Assembly: GCF_001757355.1 (NCBI RefSeq)
Contig: NZ_MINO01000011.1
Coordinates: 1-64,000, forward strand
From: Sphingobium phenoxybenzoativorans
GTDB taxonomy: Bacteria > Pseudomonadota > Alphaproteobacteria > Sphingomonadales > Sphingomonadaceae
Direction: 5' to 3'
Length of the DNA: 64,000 bases
Shown: in pieces, positions 46,241 through 56,095 of the stretch
How the letters are laid out: every line of letters starts with the position of its first letter
Position numbering within the stretch: the stretch's first letter is position 1
Notes under the pieces: generated by a model
The model's database searches: none
What the model was told of the DNA's origin: nothing
Seen by the model: only the letters and a program-made list of their open reading frames with translations
Position numbers and translations under genes: made by a program

Positions 46241-47071
46241 ATGAAACGGCGCATCCCGACGCTCATACTGCTTTGCGCGGGGGCCTTACTGGCTTCCGCT
46301 CCAGCATCTGCGCGCGCGCCATATCCCGACGATCCCCTTGCCTCCCCCATGTGGCAGGCGCATGCGACAACCATCTTCGGCGACGATCCCGTCCGCTTCG
46401 ACCCGCGGGTCAAGGTGGCCTTCCCGGAAATCGCGGAAAACCAGCGCAGCTTTCCCGTCGCTCTCGACGCGCGGGGCATCGGGCCAGTGAAGCGCATGGT
46501 AATCTTCGCCGATCTCAACCCCATACCGATCGCCATCGACTATCGCCCCAAGGCAGCCGAACCTTATATCGCCACGCGCATCAAGCTTGACCAGCGAACG
46601 CCTGTGCGCGGCGCGGTACAGCTTGCCGACGGGCAATGGCTGGTGAGCGGCGGCTGGGTCGATGCGGCGGGCGGTGGCTGTTCCGCGCCTCCGGTCAGCC
46701 GGGTCAAGGGCGACTGGGCGCAGCATCTGGGCGAGATGCGGGGTGAAGCCTGGCCCGCGCCCGGCGCGAACGGAGGCGGAGGCGTCAGCCGTTTGCGCAT
46801 CACCTTCCGCCATCCGATGGACACCGGCTTTGTCGCCAATATCCCCACCTATAATATTGAGGCGATGGAGGTCCGGTCGGCGTCCGGCGCGGTCCTTGGC
46901 GACATGGACATATGGGCATCCGTTTCCGAAGATCCCGCGATCACCCTGATGCCGCAGGCCAGAGCGGGCGAGACGCTGACTGTCGAGGGACGGGACAGCA
47001 ACGGGCGGGACTATATCGCGAGGGTTCCCGTCTCACAGCAATCGCCCATGCCGCTGGCGGCGGCGCGGTGA
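46241..47071 (+). CDS. Quinoprotein-associated SoxYZ-like carrier protein
   Basis: 276 residues, signal peptide 1-24. The N-terminal half is SoxY-like with the swinging-arm cysteine in DAAGGGCSAPPVS near residue 148; the C-terminal half is SoxZ-like (LRITFRHPMDTGFVANIPTY). Fused SoxYZ proteins of this sort accompany PQQ dehydrogenases. Stop and next start overlap by GTGA, so it is translated together with the metallohydrolase. Confidence 0.88.
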   Translation: MKRRIPTLILLCAGALLASAPASARAPYPDDPLASPMWQAHATTIFGDDPVRFDPRVKVAFPEIAENQRSFPVALDARGIGPVKRMVIFADLNPIPIAIDYRPKAAEPYIATRIKLDQRTPVRGAVQLADGQWLVSGGWVDAAGGGCSAPPVSRVKGDWAQHLGEMRGEAWPAPGANGGGGVSRLRITFRHPMDTGFVANIPTYNIEAMEVRSASGAVLGDMDIWASVSEDPAITLMPQARAGETLTVEGRDSNGRDYIARVPVSQQSPMPLAAAR

Positions 47072-48021
47072 TCCTTTCCCGCCGGACGATGATTGGCGGA
47101 CTGCTGGCGTCGATGCCGGTCGTGGCAATGGCGGCGAACGCCGAGTATAAGATCGCCCCCGTGGCGGTAGCGGACGGCGTCTGGATGATCCATGGCGACG
47201 ATGCGCCGATCCTGCCCACTAATGGCGGAGCGATAGCGAATATTGCGATCATCGCCACGCCTGCCGGAACCGTGCTGGTCGATAGCGGCCCGTCGCTTCG
47301 CTATGGCCGCGCGCTGAAAACGGTTGCGGAGCAGGTGACGGGGAAGCCCGTGATCCGGGTCTATGTGACTCACCTGCACCCCGACCATGGCATGGGGATC
47401 GCGGCGTTCGACCCGGCGATCGTCGCGGCCCTGCCGCAAACAATTGGCGACATGCAGCGGGACGGGCGCGGCTTTGCCGACGCCATGTACCGCATTCTGG
47501 GCGACTGGATGCGGGGCACCGAACTGCTGCTGCCAGGGCGCAGGATCGAGCAGGCGTCGGAAGATTTTGGCGGACGTACATTAAGGCTTCTGCCGCTGTC
47601 GGGGCACAGCGCGGCGGACCTTGCCCTGCTGGACGAAAGCACAGGGACGCTTATCGCCGGCGACCTGCTGTTCCATGATCGCGCGCCCAGCACGCCGACG
47701 GCCGATCTGGCGAAATGGCGGCAGAGCCTGGATGCGCTGAAGGCCGTACCGCACCACGGAGCCATCCCCGGCCATGGGCCTTTCGATCCATCGGGAGGCG
47801 CGGCGATTGCGCAAACCCGCGACTGGATCGACTGGCTGGAAGCATCCCTTACGGAAGCCGTGAAGTCCGGGCTGGATATGGTAGAGGCAGGCAACATCGA
47901 CATTCCGCCCCGCTTCGCCGGCATGGCCGCCGCGCGTTACGAACTGCAACGCAGCGTGTCGCATCTCTATCCCGGACTGGAAGCGGCGTTGCTCCCCCGC
48001 GTCGATATACAGGACCGCTAA
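47068..48021 (+). CDS. Quinoprotein relay metallo-beta-lactamase-fold hydrolase
   Basis: 317 residues from GTG 47068, which overlaps the previous stop. Twin-arginine-like N-terminus LSRRTMIGGLLASMPVVAMA; metal site THLHPDHGMG near residue 98; further His in SGHSAADLAL near 181 and Asp in AGDLLFHD near 205; final PGHGP near 240. A zinc hydrolase found with SoxYZ-like carriers and PQQ enzymes. The ATG at 46912 lies within the previous gene and is not used. Confidence 0.88.
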   Translation: MILSRRTMIGGLLASMPVVAMAANAEYKIAPVAVADGVWMIHGDDAPILPTNGGAIANIAIIATPAGTVLVDSGPSLRYGRALKTVAEQVTGKPVIRVYVTHLHPDHGMGIAAFDPAIVAALPQTIGDMQRDGRGFADAMYRILGDWMRGTELLLPGRRIEQASEDFGGRTLRLLPLSGHSAADLALLDESTGTLIAGDLLFHDRAPSTPTADLAKWRQSLDALKAVPHHGAIPGHGPFDPSGGAAIAQTRDWIDWLEASLTEAVKSGLDMVEAGNIDIPPRFAGMAAARYELQRSVSHLYPGLEAALLPRVDIQDR

Positions 48022-48139
48022 GGGCGACAGGCAAGGCCCACATCATCCAGCGATATCTATTTGCTATCGCTGACTGCATCTCCCCATCACGATTTAGCAC
48101 TGCATGATGCTATTGTCCGGTAAGTGCTGGAGAGAGCCT

Positions 48140-49207
48140 GTGTATATTCACAACTGCTGGTATGTCATTTGCTGGGCGAGAGACGTCGCCGAAGCCCCTG
48201 TGAGCCGCGAAATACTTGAGCAGCAGGTGGTGGTGTTCCGCACAGAGTCCGGCCTGCTTGCCGCCGTTGAGGACCGTTGCCCGCATCGCCATCTGAAACT
48301 TAGCATGGGGCAGGTCGTCGGCGAAACGATTCAATGCGGCTATCATGGCATGCAGATCAACGCCCAAGGCCGCTGCGTCCATGTGCCCAGCCAGAAAGCG
48401 ATCCCGCCCCGCGCCCGCATTCGGAGCTATCCGGTCGACGAACGCTATGGCTGGATCTGGATCTGGACAGGGGATGTCGAACTGGCCGACCCCGCAAAGA
48501 TACCGGATTTCCATCAGCTCACCGATCCCAGTCTGGCGGCGGTCGGCAGCACGAATTTTGTGAAGGCGGGCTTTCGCCTGCTCAACGACAATCTGCTCGA
48601 TCTCTCGCATGTCGGCTTCGTCCATACCTCAACCATCGGCAACCGCGAATTTGGCGCCAATGCAAAGATTTCCGCGGAGAAGATCGATGGAGGCGTGCGC
48701 GTTTCGCGCTGGGTGATCGATTGCCCGCCGCCGCCAACCTATGAAAAGACCGGCCATCTGCCCGCAGGCAGAAACATCGATCGCTGGTCCGTCATCCGCT
48801 ACACCGCGCCCAGCTTTGTCGTCATCCACACCGGCGGCGCAGAAACCGGCACGGGCGCGCCCGAAGGCAGGCTGGGTCATGGCATCAACCTGTGGGTGAT
48901 GAACGCCATGACCCCGGCGAATGAAAAGACGACCCACTATTTCTGGGCCACGGCCCGCAACTTCCGCATCGACGATGCGGAGATCGACGCCCTGATCTTC
49001 AATCAGGTCAGCGAGGCTTTCGACGAGGACAAGCGGGTGCTGGAGGCGCAGCAGATCGCGATCGATCGTCATGGCGACGATTGGTCCAACGCATTGCAGG
49101 CCGATGTAGGATCGGTCGAGGGCCGGCGGTGCCTGGAGCGGATGATGGACAGCGAAATGAACGGCGAAACGGGCCAGGCAGCGACCCGCAAGTTGGCCCA
49201 CAACTAA
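48140..49207 (+). CDS. Rieske non-haem iron oxygenase, VanA-like O-demethylase type
   Basis: 355 residues. Rieske 2Fe-2S ligands CPHRH near residue 52 and CGYHGMQ near 71; catalytic iron site NDNLLDLSHVGFVH near 151-164 (Asp, His, His). VanA-type enzymes remove methyl groups from methoxyaromatics; related ones act on dicamba and steroids. GTG 48140 follows GGAGAGAG and gives VYIHNCWYV, the standard N-terminus of the group. No reductase (VanB-like) gene is adjacent. First gene of a three-gene operon. Confidence 0.92.
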   Translation: MYIHNCWYVICWARDVAEAPVSREILEQQVVVFRTESGLLAAVEDRCPHRHLKLSMGQVVGETIQCGYHGMQINAQGRCVHVPSQKAIPPRARIRSYPVDERYGWIWIWTGDVELADPAKIPDFHQLTDPSLAAVGSTNFVKAGFRLLNDNLLDLSHVGFVHTSTIGNREFGANAKISAEKIDGGVRVSRWVIDCPPPPTYEKTGHLPAGRNIDRWSVIRYTAPSFVVIHTGGAETGTGAPEGRLGHGINLWVMNAMTPANEKTTHYFWATARNFRIDDAEIDALIFNQVSEAFDEDKRVLEAQQIAIDRHGDDWSNALQADVGSVEGRRCLERMMDSEMNGETGQAATRKLAHN

Positions 49208-49228
49208 TCTCTAAACAGGAGTGGCAAC

Positions 49229-50125
49229 GTGTTTCTCATAACCGCGGCAAATGGAAATCAGGGCAAGCTGTTGATGCCCAAGCTGGCGAGGGCGGGCGTG
49301 CCGGTGCGGGCGCTGGTGCGTTCCGAACAGTCCGGCGACAAGCTGCGCGCGATGGGCGTCGAAGTCCTGGTCGGCGACATGAGCGAAACAGGTGTGCTGG
49401 ATCGCGCCATGGAGGGCGTGACGTCCGTCTATCATATCGGCCCGGTGCTTCATCCGCGTGAGCGGGAGATCGGCTTTGCCTCCATCGATGCGGCGCGCAA
49501 CGCTGGCGTGCGCCATTTCGTTTTCAGCTCCGTGCTGCATGCGATCATTACTGATCTGGTACAGCATGGGATAAAGCGCGACGTTGAGGAATATCTGCTC
49601 GCCTCCGATCTGGAGTTCACTATCCTCCAGCCCGCCAATTATATGCTGCCGCTCAAGCTGCAGCCGGTGTTCCGCGACGGTGTTTTCCGCCTCTCCTGGT
49701 CGCTCGACCGGTTTCAGTCCATGGTCGATCTCGACGATGTGACCGATGTCGTGTTCGATGTGCTGGTCAACCCCGAACGCCATTATGGCGCGACCTATGA
49801 ACTGGTCGGACGCGGGCGGTATGACGCGCGCCAACTGGGCGGCATCATCTCCGATGTGATGGGCAAGCCTGTCCCGGTGGAGGAGATCAGCGGCGACGAA
49901 TATCTGAAGGCCTTTATCGGCGACAAGGACCCTGCCAACTTCACCCATGAGGCGCGGGTCCTGCGCGCGATCAGCGCCCGTTACTCCGCGCACGACTTTA
50001 TCGGCAATCCCAACGTGCTGACCTGGCTGCTTGGCCGGGAGCCCACCAGCTTCGCCCAATTCGTTGAACGGAATTACCGCGAGTTCCTGGTGTCCGCGCC
50101 AGCCCTGCTGACTGAGCGGGCCTAG
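49229..50125 (+). CDS. NmrA-like NAD(P)-binding protein
   Basis: 298 residues. Atypical SDR with dinucleotide loop TAANGNQGKLLM at residues 5-16, ALVRSEQSGDKLRAMGVEVL and the NmrA-like FTILQPANYMLPL, but no Tyr-xxx-Lys catalytic pair in the usual place. Members are quinone oxidoreductases or redox sensors. GTG 49229 with AGGAG ahead of it. Lies 21 bp after the Rieske gene and 25 bp before the FAD hydroxylase, in one operon. Confidence 0.85.
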   Translation: MFLITAANGNQGKLLMPKLARAGVPVRALVRSEQSGDKLRAMGVEVLVGDMSETGVLDRAMEGVTSVYHIGPVLHPREREIGFASIDAARNAGVRHFVFSSVLHAIITDLVQHGIKRDVEEYLLASDLEFTILQPANYMLPLKLQPVFRDGVFRLSWSLDRFQSMVDLDDVTDVVFDVLVNPERHYGATYELVGRGRYDARQLGGIISDVMGKPVPVEEISGDEYLKAFIGDKDPANFTHEARVLRAISARYSAHDFIGNPNVLTWLLGREPTSFAQFVERNYREFLVSAPALLTERA

Positions 50126-50150
50126 CCGCACGCCATCCCGGAGATAGAAA

Positions 50151-51812
50151 GTGACGTTAGCAAACGTACAGGCGCGGCCACAGGTTGTCATTGTGGGCGC
50201 GGGACCGACCGGCCTTGCCCTGGCCATAGAATTGGGCAGCCGCGACATACCCTGCCTGCTGGTCGAGCGTACGGAACGCGGCGGTCATGCCCCCCGCGCC
50301 AAGACCACGCACGTCCGTACGCGGGAACATATGCGCCGCTGGGGCATCGCCGGAAAGCTGGCCGCAATGTCGCCTTTCGGAATCGACTACCCAAGCGATG
50401 TGCATTTCGTGACGCGGCTGAACGGTTACCGGCTCGCGCGGTTTGAGGACTCGCTCAATTGCGCGCCGCGCCGCGACGACCGCTACAGCGAGCATGGCCA
50501 GTGGATTCCGCAATATAAGCTGGAGGCGGTGCTGCGTGAACATGCTGCCTCGCTTCCTTCGGTTCAGATGATGTTCGGCAAGGAATATCTCGGCTTCGCC
50601 CAGGATAGCGATACGGTGCAGGTGGCGTTGCGGGACGGGGCAAGCGGTCACGAACTGCGCGTCGAAACGAGCTATCTGGTGGGGGCCGACGGCGCGCGCA
50701 GCCTGGTGCGCGAGAATATCGGCGCGCAGATGGTCGGCACCTATGGCCTGTCGCGCAACTATAACATCATCTTCCAAGCGCCCGGTCTGGCGGAGGCCCA
50801 TAGCCAGGGGCCGGGGATCATGTATTGGCAGGTCAATGCGGAGATGCCGAGCCTGATCGGCCGGATGGACGAGGATGACCTTTGGTATTTCATGCCCACC
50901 ATGCTGCCGAAAGACGTCACGCTGAGCGATAAGGAGGCCGTGGACCTGATCCGCCGTTCGACCGGCATCGATCTTCCCTATCGCATCCTGAGTTCGGACG
51001 AGTGGGTAGCGAGCCGCCTGCTTGCCGACAATTACAGCCTTGGCCGGGTTTTCCTGGCCGGCGATGCATGCCATCTCCATCCGCCCTTTGGGGGGTTTGG
51101 CATGAATATGGGCGTGTCCGATGCAGTCGATCTTGGCTGGAAACTGGCCGCCAGGCTGCAGGGATGGGGCGGCCCCGCCCTGCTCGATAGCTATGAGGCG
51201 GAACGCCGGCCGGTTCATGAAATGGTGCTGGACGAGGCGGAGAATAATCACGCCGTTCTCGCCAATCAGCTTTTCCGGGCTGGCATAGAGGATGACACTC
51301 CCGAAGGCGCTCAAATCCGCGAGGATGTGGCCGCGCTCATTCACCGGACGAAATATCAGGAGTTCAACGCCCTTGGGGTCGTGCTCGGCTACCGCTACCT
51401 CAACTCGCCGATCATAGTGGATGATGGTTCATCCGCGGGATGGACAATGACGCGCGACTATGAACCGAGCGCCGCCCCCGGTGCGCTGGCCCCGCATCGC
51501 TGGCTGGATGACGGACGGTCGCTGTACGACCTGTTCGGTCCGGGTTTCACACTTCTCGTCATGGGCGACGGCATGGCGGCCGAGATTGAAAAGGCGCAGC
51601 GCGATTCATCCGCTCTGGATGCGCCCCTGACGATTGTCGATCTGCCCGGCTGCGGCCTCGACCAACTTTATGGCGGGCGGTTGGCGCTTATCCGCCCGGA
51701 TCAGCATGTCGCCTGGCGCGGAAACGCATGGCTGGGCGATGATATTTTTGCCGTGGTCACTGGCCAGCGCGCCGATGCCGCGACATCTTTGCCCGCCATG
51801 GCCACGCGCTAG
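50151..51812 (+). CDS. FAD-dependent aromatic hydroxylase (MhpA/PcpB-like)
   Basis: 553 residues. FAD loop VIVGAGPTGLALAIELGSR at residues 12-30, the DG motif VGADGARSLVRENIG near 175, and GD motif FLAGDACHLHPPFGGFGMNM near 300. The thioredoxin-like C-terminal domain of this group is present (LTIVDLPGCGLDQLYGGRLA, RPDQHVAWRG). It probably hydroxylates a phenol ring using NAD(P)H. GTG 50151. Last gene of the Rieske operon; converges with the LysR gene. Confidence 0.92.
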   Translation: MTLANVQARPQVVIVGAGPTGLALAIELGSRDIPCLLVERTERGGHAPRAKTTHVRTREHMRRWGIAGKLAAMSPFGIDYPSDVHFVTRLNGYRLARFEDSLNCAPRRDDRYSEHGQWIPQYKLEAVLREHAASLPSVQMMFGKEYLGFAQDSDTVQVALRDGASGHELRVETSYLVGADGARSLVRENIGAQMVGTYGLSRNYNIIFQAPGLAEAHSQGPGIMYWQVNAEMPSLIGRMDEDDLWYFMPTMLPKDVTLSDKEAVDLIRRSTGIDLPYRILSSDEWVASRLLADNYSLGRVFLAGDACHLHPPFGGFGMNMGVSDAVDLGWKLAARLQGWGGPALLDSYEAERRPVHEMVLDEAENNHAVLANQLFRAGIEDDTPEGAQIREDVAALIHRTKYQEFNALGVVLGYRYLNSPIIVDDGSSAGWTMTRDYEPSAAPGALAPHRWLDDGRSLYDLFGPGFTLLVMGDGMAAEIEKAQRDSSALDAPLTIVDLPGCGLDQLYGGRLALIRPDQHVAWRGNAWLGDDIFAVVTGQRADAATSLPAMATR

Positions 51813-51839
51813 GCGCGGCGACATCTGGCGCGGGCAGCC

Positions 51840-52748
51840 CTATTGCTGCTGGCCATAATGCGTGCCCGATCGCCGGACCAGATCGCAAAGCCGCTCGGCC
51901 ATCGGCGTCAGCGGCAGGTCGCGCCGCCGCACGATGCAGACCGGCGCCGCGACCAGTGGATCATCGACCTCCAGTGATTGGAACTGATCGGCGGCCAGCG
52001 CAAATTCGAGCCATTGTTTGGGGAGGATCGTCAACAGATCTGAACTGGCCACGACCATCAATGTGATCAGCGTGGAGCGGGAATGCATCACGATTTCAGG
52101 CGCGGGCAGCCCGGCGCGTTCGAACATGCGCTCAAAATCGGCCTCGCTTGTGCGCGTGGCCAATGTCGGCCGCACCCATCGCGCATCGACCAGATCGGCC
52201 AGACGCCGGGTGCCACTCAGCGGATGCCCCTTGCGCGCCACGATCACGCGGCGGTTGTCGAACAGTTTCTCGATCAGGAACTGGTTGGTGAAGGCTTCTT
52301 CGTCGAACACGCCGACATACATGTCGACCCTGCCCTCCAGCAGGTCTGTTTCGATCGGCTGGAACAGGCTTTCCGACACTTTGACCAGGGCGTTGGGATA
52401 ATCCTTGCGGAAATTGGCGAGCGCGCGGGGCAAAACCGCGATGCTTGCCGCCGTCGATGCCGCGAGGGAGACCTGACCGGTCGTCTTGCCCTTGAGCTGC
52501 TCGATCTCCTCGCGCGCACGCCGCAGTTCCGCTTCCACCGAGGACGCGCGCCGGACGAACACCTCGCCCATTTCTGTAAGCCGGACACCGCGGACATGCC
52601 GTTCGAACAATGCGACGCCCAGCTCATTTTCAATATCGCGGATGTTGCGGGTCATTGCTGGTTGGGCGATACCAAGCTGCCGGCTCGCCGCGCGTAGGCT
52701 TCCTGCTTCGGCGACTGCCAGCACGTCGCGCAAATGGCTCAATTTCAT
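51840..52748 (-). CDS. LysR-family transcriptional regulator
   Basis: 302 residues. Helix-turn-helix at 15-45 (AVAEAGSLRAASRQLGIAQP and AMTRNIRDIENELG), RHVRGVRLTEMGEVFVRRA at its end, then the inducer-binding body. Divergent from the FAH-family gene with 144 bp in between, which holds the ATTGATATCAAT palindrome: the standard layout for a LysR regulator controlling the neighbouring gene. Confidence 0.93.
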   Translation of the reverse strand: MKLSHLRDVLAVAEAGSLRAASRQLGIAQPAMTRNIRDIENELGVALFERHVRGVRLTEMGEVFVRRASSVEAELRRAREEIEQLKGKTTGQVSLAASTAASIAVLPRALANFRKDYPNALVKVSESLFQPIETDLLEGRVDMYVGVFDEEAFTNQFLIEKLFDNRRVIVARKGHPLSGTRRLADLVDARWVRPTLATRTSEADFERMFERAGLPAPEIVMHSRSTLITLMVVASSDLLTILPKQWLEFALAADQFQSLEVDDPLVAAPVCIVRRRDLPLTPMAERLCDLVRRSGTHYGQQQ

Positions 52749-52787
52749 CGGTTGGCCTCGCCTCTAAGCTTATCATTCTGATACTTT

Positions 52788-52799
52788 ATTGATATCAAT
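52788..52799. promoter_or_regulatory. LysR-type operator candidate
   Basis: Perfect 12-base palindrome ATTGATATCAAT, containing T-N8-A, in the gap between the LysR gene and the FAH gene, 40 bp before the LysR start. Confidence 0.55.
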
Positions 52800-52892
52800 A
52801 TCGGCTATTTAGGCTCTCCGCAAGAAAAGGCCGATTTCCTAGATTGCTGGCCAAGGCCGCACCTCCAGCCGGCCGCATTGCGAGGAAATCTG

Positions 52893-53762
52893 ATGCCATT
52901 GGCCGTTGTTTCGAAGGATGGGAAAAAGCGGCTCGGCAAGGTGTTCGGCGATCATGTCGTCGACCTGTCGATTGCCGACCCCGGCCTGCCTTACGATGTC
53001 ATCAGCTTCCTTGAGGCGGGCGCGCAAGCGATAGAGCGCTTTGAAGGCGTGCAGGCGGACAGCGCTGGCGCGCTGGCGCTGGATTCCGTGATATTTCACG
53101 CCCCGCTTCACCGGCCTGAAAAGTTTCTCGCGATCGGCATGAACTATGGCGAACATGCCAAGGAGGCCGTCAGCCTTGGCTATGAAGCGCCCGCCTATCA
53201 ACTCTGGTTCAACAAGCAGGTGTCGTGCATCAACGACCCCTTCGCCGACGTCGTGATGCCCCGCGTCTCCGCCGACCTTGATTATGAGGCGGAACTGGCC
53301 GTGGTGATCGGCAAGACCTGCCGCCATGTGACGGCCGCCGATGCGGCGTCGGTGATCGGCGGCTATATGGTGGCGAACGATGTGTCGGTGCGCGATTGGC
53401 AACGGCGCTCCTCCACGATGACGTTGGGCAAATCCTTCGACACCCACGGCCCGATCGGCCCCTGGCTGACGCTGGCGCATGAAATCGGCGATCCGCACGC
53501 GCTGCGGCTTCGCATGCTGGTCAATGGCGAGGAGCGGCAGAACGACATTACCGGCCATATGATCCACAATATCTATGATCAGATCGCCTACCTCTCGACC
53601 GTCATGACGCTGAAGCCGGGGGACATATTGTCGACCGGCACCCCCAGCGGCGTCGGCGTGGCGCATGAACCGCCCCGTTTCGTGCAGGTCGGCGATGTGA
53701 TGCGGGTGGAGATTGAGGGGCTGGGACACATTGAAAACACGGTGATCGCCGAACCCGCGTGA
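52893..53762 (+). CDS. Fumarylacetoacetate hydrolase family protein
   Basis: 289 residues. The FAH fold signature is intact: KFLAIGMNYGEHAKEA near residue 84, DYEAELAVVIGKTCRHV near 131 with acidic metal ligands, GYMVANDVSVRDWQRR near 162, LSTGTPSGVGVAHEPP near 250. Enzymes of this branch cleave or decarboxylate ring-opened products such as fumarylpyruvate. ATG 52893 has GCGAGGAA ahead. Followed after 92 bp by the TonB receptor. Confidence 0.92.
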   Translation: MPLAVVSKDGKKRLGKVFGDHVVDLSIADPGLPYDVISFLEAGAQAIERFEGVQADSAGALALDSVIFHAPLHRPEKFLAIGMNYGEHAKEAVSLGYEAPAYQLWFNKQVSCINDPFADVVMPRVSADLDYEAELAVVIGKTCRHVTAADAASVIGGYMVANDVSVRDWQRRSSTMTLGKSFDTHGPIGPWLTLAHEIGDPHALRLRMLVNGEERQNDITGHMIHNIYDQIAYLSTVMTLKPGDILSTGTPSGVGVAHEPPRFVQVGDVMRVEIEGLGHIENTVIAEPA

Positions 53763-53854
53763 CAGGCTGCGCCTAGCGGCATGTGGGGCCGGTAAGGCGT
53801 CAGCCGGAACGGATTTTTAGAAACATATAATCAAAAGATCAGAGGGGAATGTCC

Positions 53855-56059
53855 ATGAAAGTTCACACACTCCATTTGTCGACCGCGATCCTTCTGCCCA
53901 TCGCGATGATGGCATGTCAGGCGCAGGCGCAGGCGCAGGTCGAAGCCGCCGCCGCAGCGGAAGATGCCGGCGTGGCGGATATTGTCGTGACCGCGCAGAA
54001 GCGCGCCGAGAATCTGCAGCGGGTGCCCATCGTGATCACCGCGATCAATGGCGAGGAAATGGAGAGCGCTGGCATCACCAATCTTCAGACGCTCCCGGCC
54101 GTCACCCCCGGATTGACGTCCCGCGTAACGGCTGGCGCGTTCCAGCCCTATATTCGCGGCGTGGGCACGTCGAGCAACGTGGTGGAAAATCCCGTCGCCC
54201 TCTATATCGACGGCGTGTATCTGCCCCAGCAGCGCGAGGGTCTGCGCGAATTGCCGGACGTCCAGCAGGTCGCCGTGCTGAAGGGGCCGCAGGGCACCCT
54301 GTTTGGCCGCAATGCGACGGGCGGCGTCATCCAGATCACGACCAAGACGCCCACGCAGGACGGCGAGTTCATGGCGAGGGCGGGCATAGACAATTACGCC
54401 ACATTCCGGGGCACGGTCTATGCGGCGGGCGGTATCGCCGATGGCGTCGCCGCCAGTTTCTCCGCTGACTATACCGATCAGGGCGAGGGATATGGCACCA
54501 ACCTGACCAACGGTCACGATACGTTGCAATTGCTCTATTCGCTGTCGCTGCGCGGCAAGCTGATGTTCGAGCTGGGGTCGCGGACGGACGTCACGGTGAT
54601 CGGCGACTATATGAACCGGAAGGAGCGCGCCTACAGCTTCGTTCCCTATCCGGGCACTGCATATACCGTCCCGTTCGCGCCGGTCGGCAATGTGCGCGAC
54701 ACGCGCTCCCAGATTGACCCCTTCACCGCGTTCAAGGGCGGCGGCGTCAGCCTTACCATCGATCATGATCTCGACTTCGCCAAGCTGGTGTCGATCAGCG
54801 CCTACCGGCGCGGCAGCACCAGCTACTTGTTTGACGACGTGCCCACCGGAACGCCCGCTTTCTATGTTCAGGTCGACAAGGGCGATCAGCCGAACAAGAG
54901 CTTTTCCCAGGAAATTCAGCTTATCTCGAACGACAGCGGCCCCTTCACCTGGACGGTCGGCGCCTTCTATTTCTGGAACAAGATCGCCAATACGCCGATC
55001 ACGCGGACATTCTATGAGCCTTTCTATCCGCCCGCCGTGTTCGGGCCAACTTCCAATCGCCTCAGCCAGACCTTCGGCATCGAGACCACCGAGTCCATCG
55101 CGCCGTTCGGACAGGCGACCTGGGAGTTCGCGCCGGGCACGCGCCTGACCGTCGGTGGTCGCTGGACGTATGAGAAGCGCAATTTCGAAGGATCGACCGT
55201 CCTCACCCGCTATAACGGAACGGTGCTGACGGTGCCCAAGCCGGCGGCCACGCCAGACTCGCTCACCGTCAAGAAGCCGACCTGGCGCATCGCGCTGGAC
55301 CAGCAGTTCACTCCCGACATTCTGGGCTATGTTTCCTATAATCGCGGGATCAAGAGCGGCGGGTTCAATGTCCTCAACGTCAACAATCCCCCCTATCAGC
55401 CCGAACGGCTGGATGCCTATGAAGTCGGACTTAAGACGCAGCTCTTCGATCGCCGCCTGCGGCTGAACATCGGCGGTTTCTATTATGACTATTCCAACCT
55501 GCAGGTGATCCAGTTCCTGAATAATGCCCAGACGGTCGTGAATGGCGCCAAGGCAAGAATCTACGGCCTGGACCTCGACTTCAATGCCAAGCTTTCGAAC
55601 GCGTTGAGCCTGAGCGGCGGCATGGAAATCATGCATGGGGAGTTCACGGATTATCGCAACGCGGTGGGCAGCATCGTCCGGCCCGGCGGCGGCGGCACGC
55701 TGGTCACCGTGGACGCCAGCGGCAACCGCATCCCCCAGGCGCAGAAATTCGCCGCCTCGCTTGCGGCGGATTACGAAACGGATGTTTCCTTCGGCAACCT
55801 GCACTTCAACGTCACCGGCAACTATAATGGCGACTATTATTTCGAGCCGGACAATTTCCTGCGGCAGGGCAGCTTCGTGATACTCAACAGCTCCATCACC
55901 TGGACGTCGAGCGACGAGCATTATTCGCTCAGCTTCTGGGGGCGGAACCTCGCCAACGAGAAGATCATCACCAACGCCAGCAGCCAGGCGATCGGATACC
56001 CGATCTCTTACGGTCAGGCGCCGCGCACCTACGGCGTAACGGCAAAGCTCAGCTTCTGA
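53855..56059 (+). CDS. TonB-dependent outer-membrane receptor
   Basis: 734 residues. Signal peptide 1-27 (ending AQAQA), then DIVVTAQKRAENLQRVPIVI as TonB box and plug start; FQPYIRGVGTSSNVVENPVA and VLKGPQGTLFGRNATGGVIQ in the plug; a barrel ending YGVTAKLSF. Two ATGs: 53855 lies six bases from AGAGGGGA; 53849 lies directly at it. Situated between catabolic genes, so it probably takes up the aromatic substrate. Only distantly similar to the receptor at 22037. Confidence 0.93.
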   Translation: MKVHTLHLSTAILLPIAMMACQAQAQAQVEAAAAAEDAGVADIVVTAQKRAENLQRVPIVITAINGEEMESAGITNLQTLPAVTPGLTSRVTAGAFQPYIRGVGTSSNVVENPVALYIDGVYLPQQREGLRELPDVQQVAVLKGPQGTLFGRNATGGVIQITTKTPTQDGEFMARAGIDNYATFRGTVYAAGGIADGVAASFSADYTDQGEGYGTNLTNGHDTLQLLYSLSLRGKLMFELGSRTDVTVIGDYMNRKERAYSFVPYPGTAYTVPFAPVGNVRDTRSQIDPFTAFKGGGVSLTIDHDLDFAKLVSISAYRRGSTSYLFDDVPTGTPAFYVQVDKGDQPNKSFSQEIQLISNDSGPFTWTVGAFYFWNKIANTPITRTFYEPFYPPAVFGPTSNRLSQTFGIETTESIAPFGQATWEFAPGTRLTVGGRWTYEKRNFEGSTVLTRYNGTVLTVPKPAATPDSLTVKKPTWRIALDQQFTPDILGYVSYNRGIKSGGFNVLNVNNPPYQPERLDAYEVGLKTQLFDRRLRLNIGGFYYDYSNLQVIQFLNNAQTVVNGAKARIYGLDLDFNAKLSNALSLSGGMEIMHGEFTDYRNAVGSIVRPGGGGTLVTVDASGNRIPQAQKFAASLAADYETDVSFGNLHFNVTGNYNGDYYFEPDNFLRQGSFVILNSSITWTSSDEHYSLSFWGRNLANEKIITNASSQAIGYPISYGQAPRTYGVTAKLSF

Positions 56060-56095
56060 CAACGCCCGTCGATCAAAGAGGAAACGATCACCACC

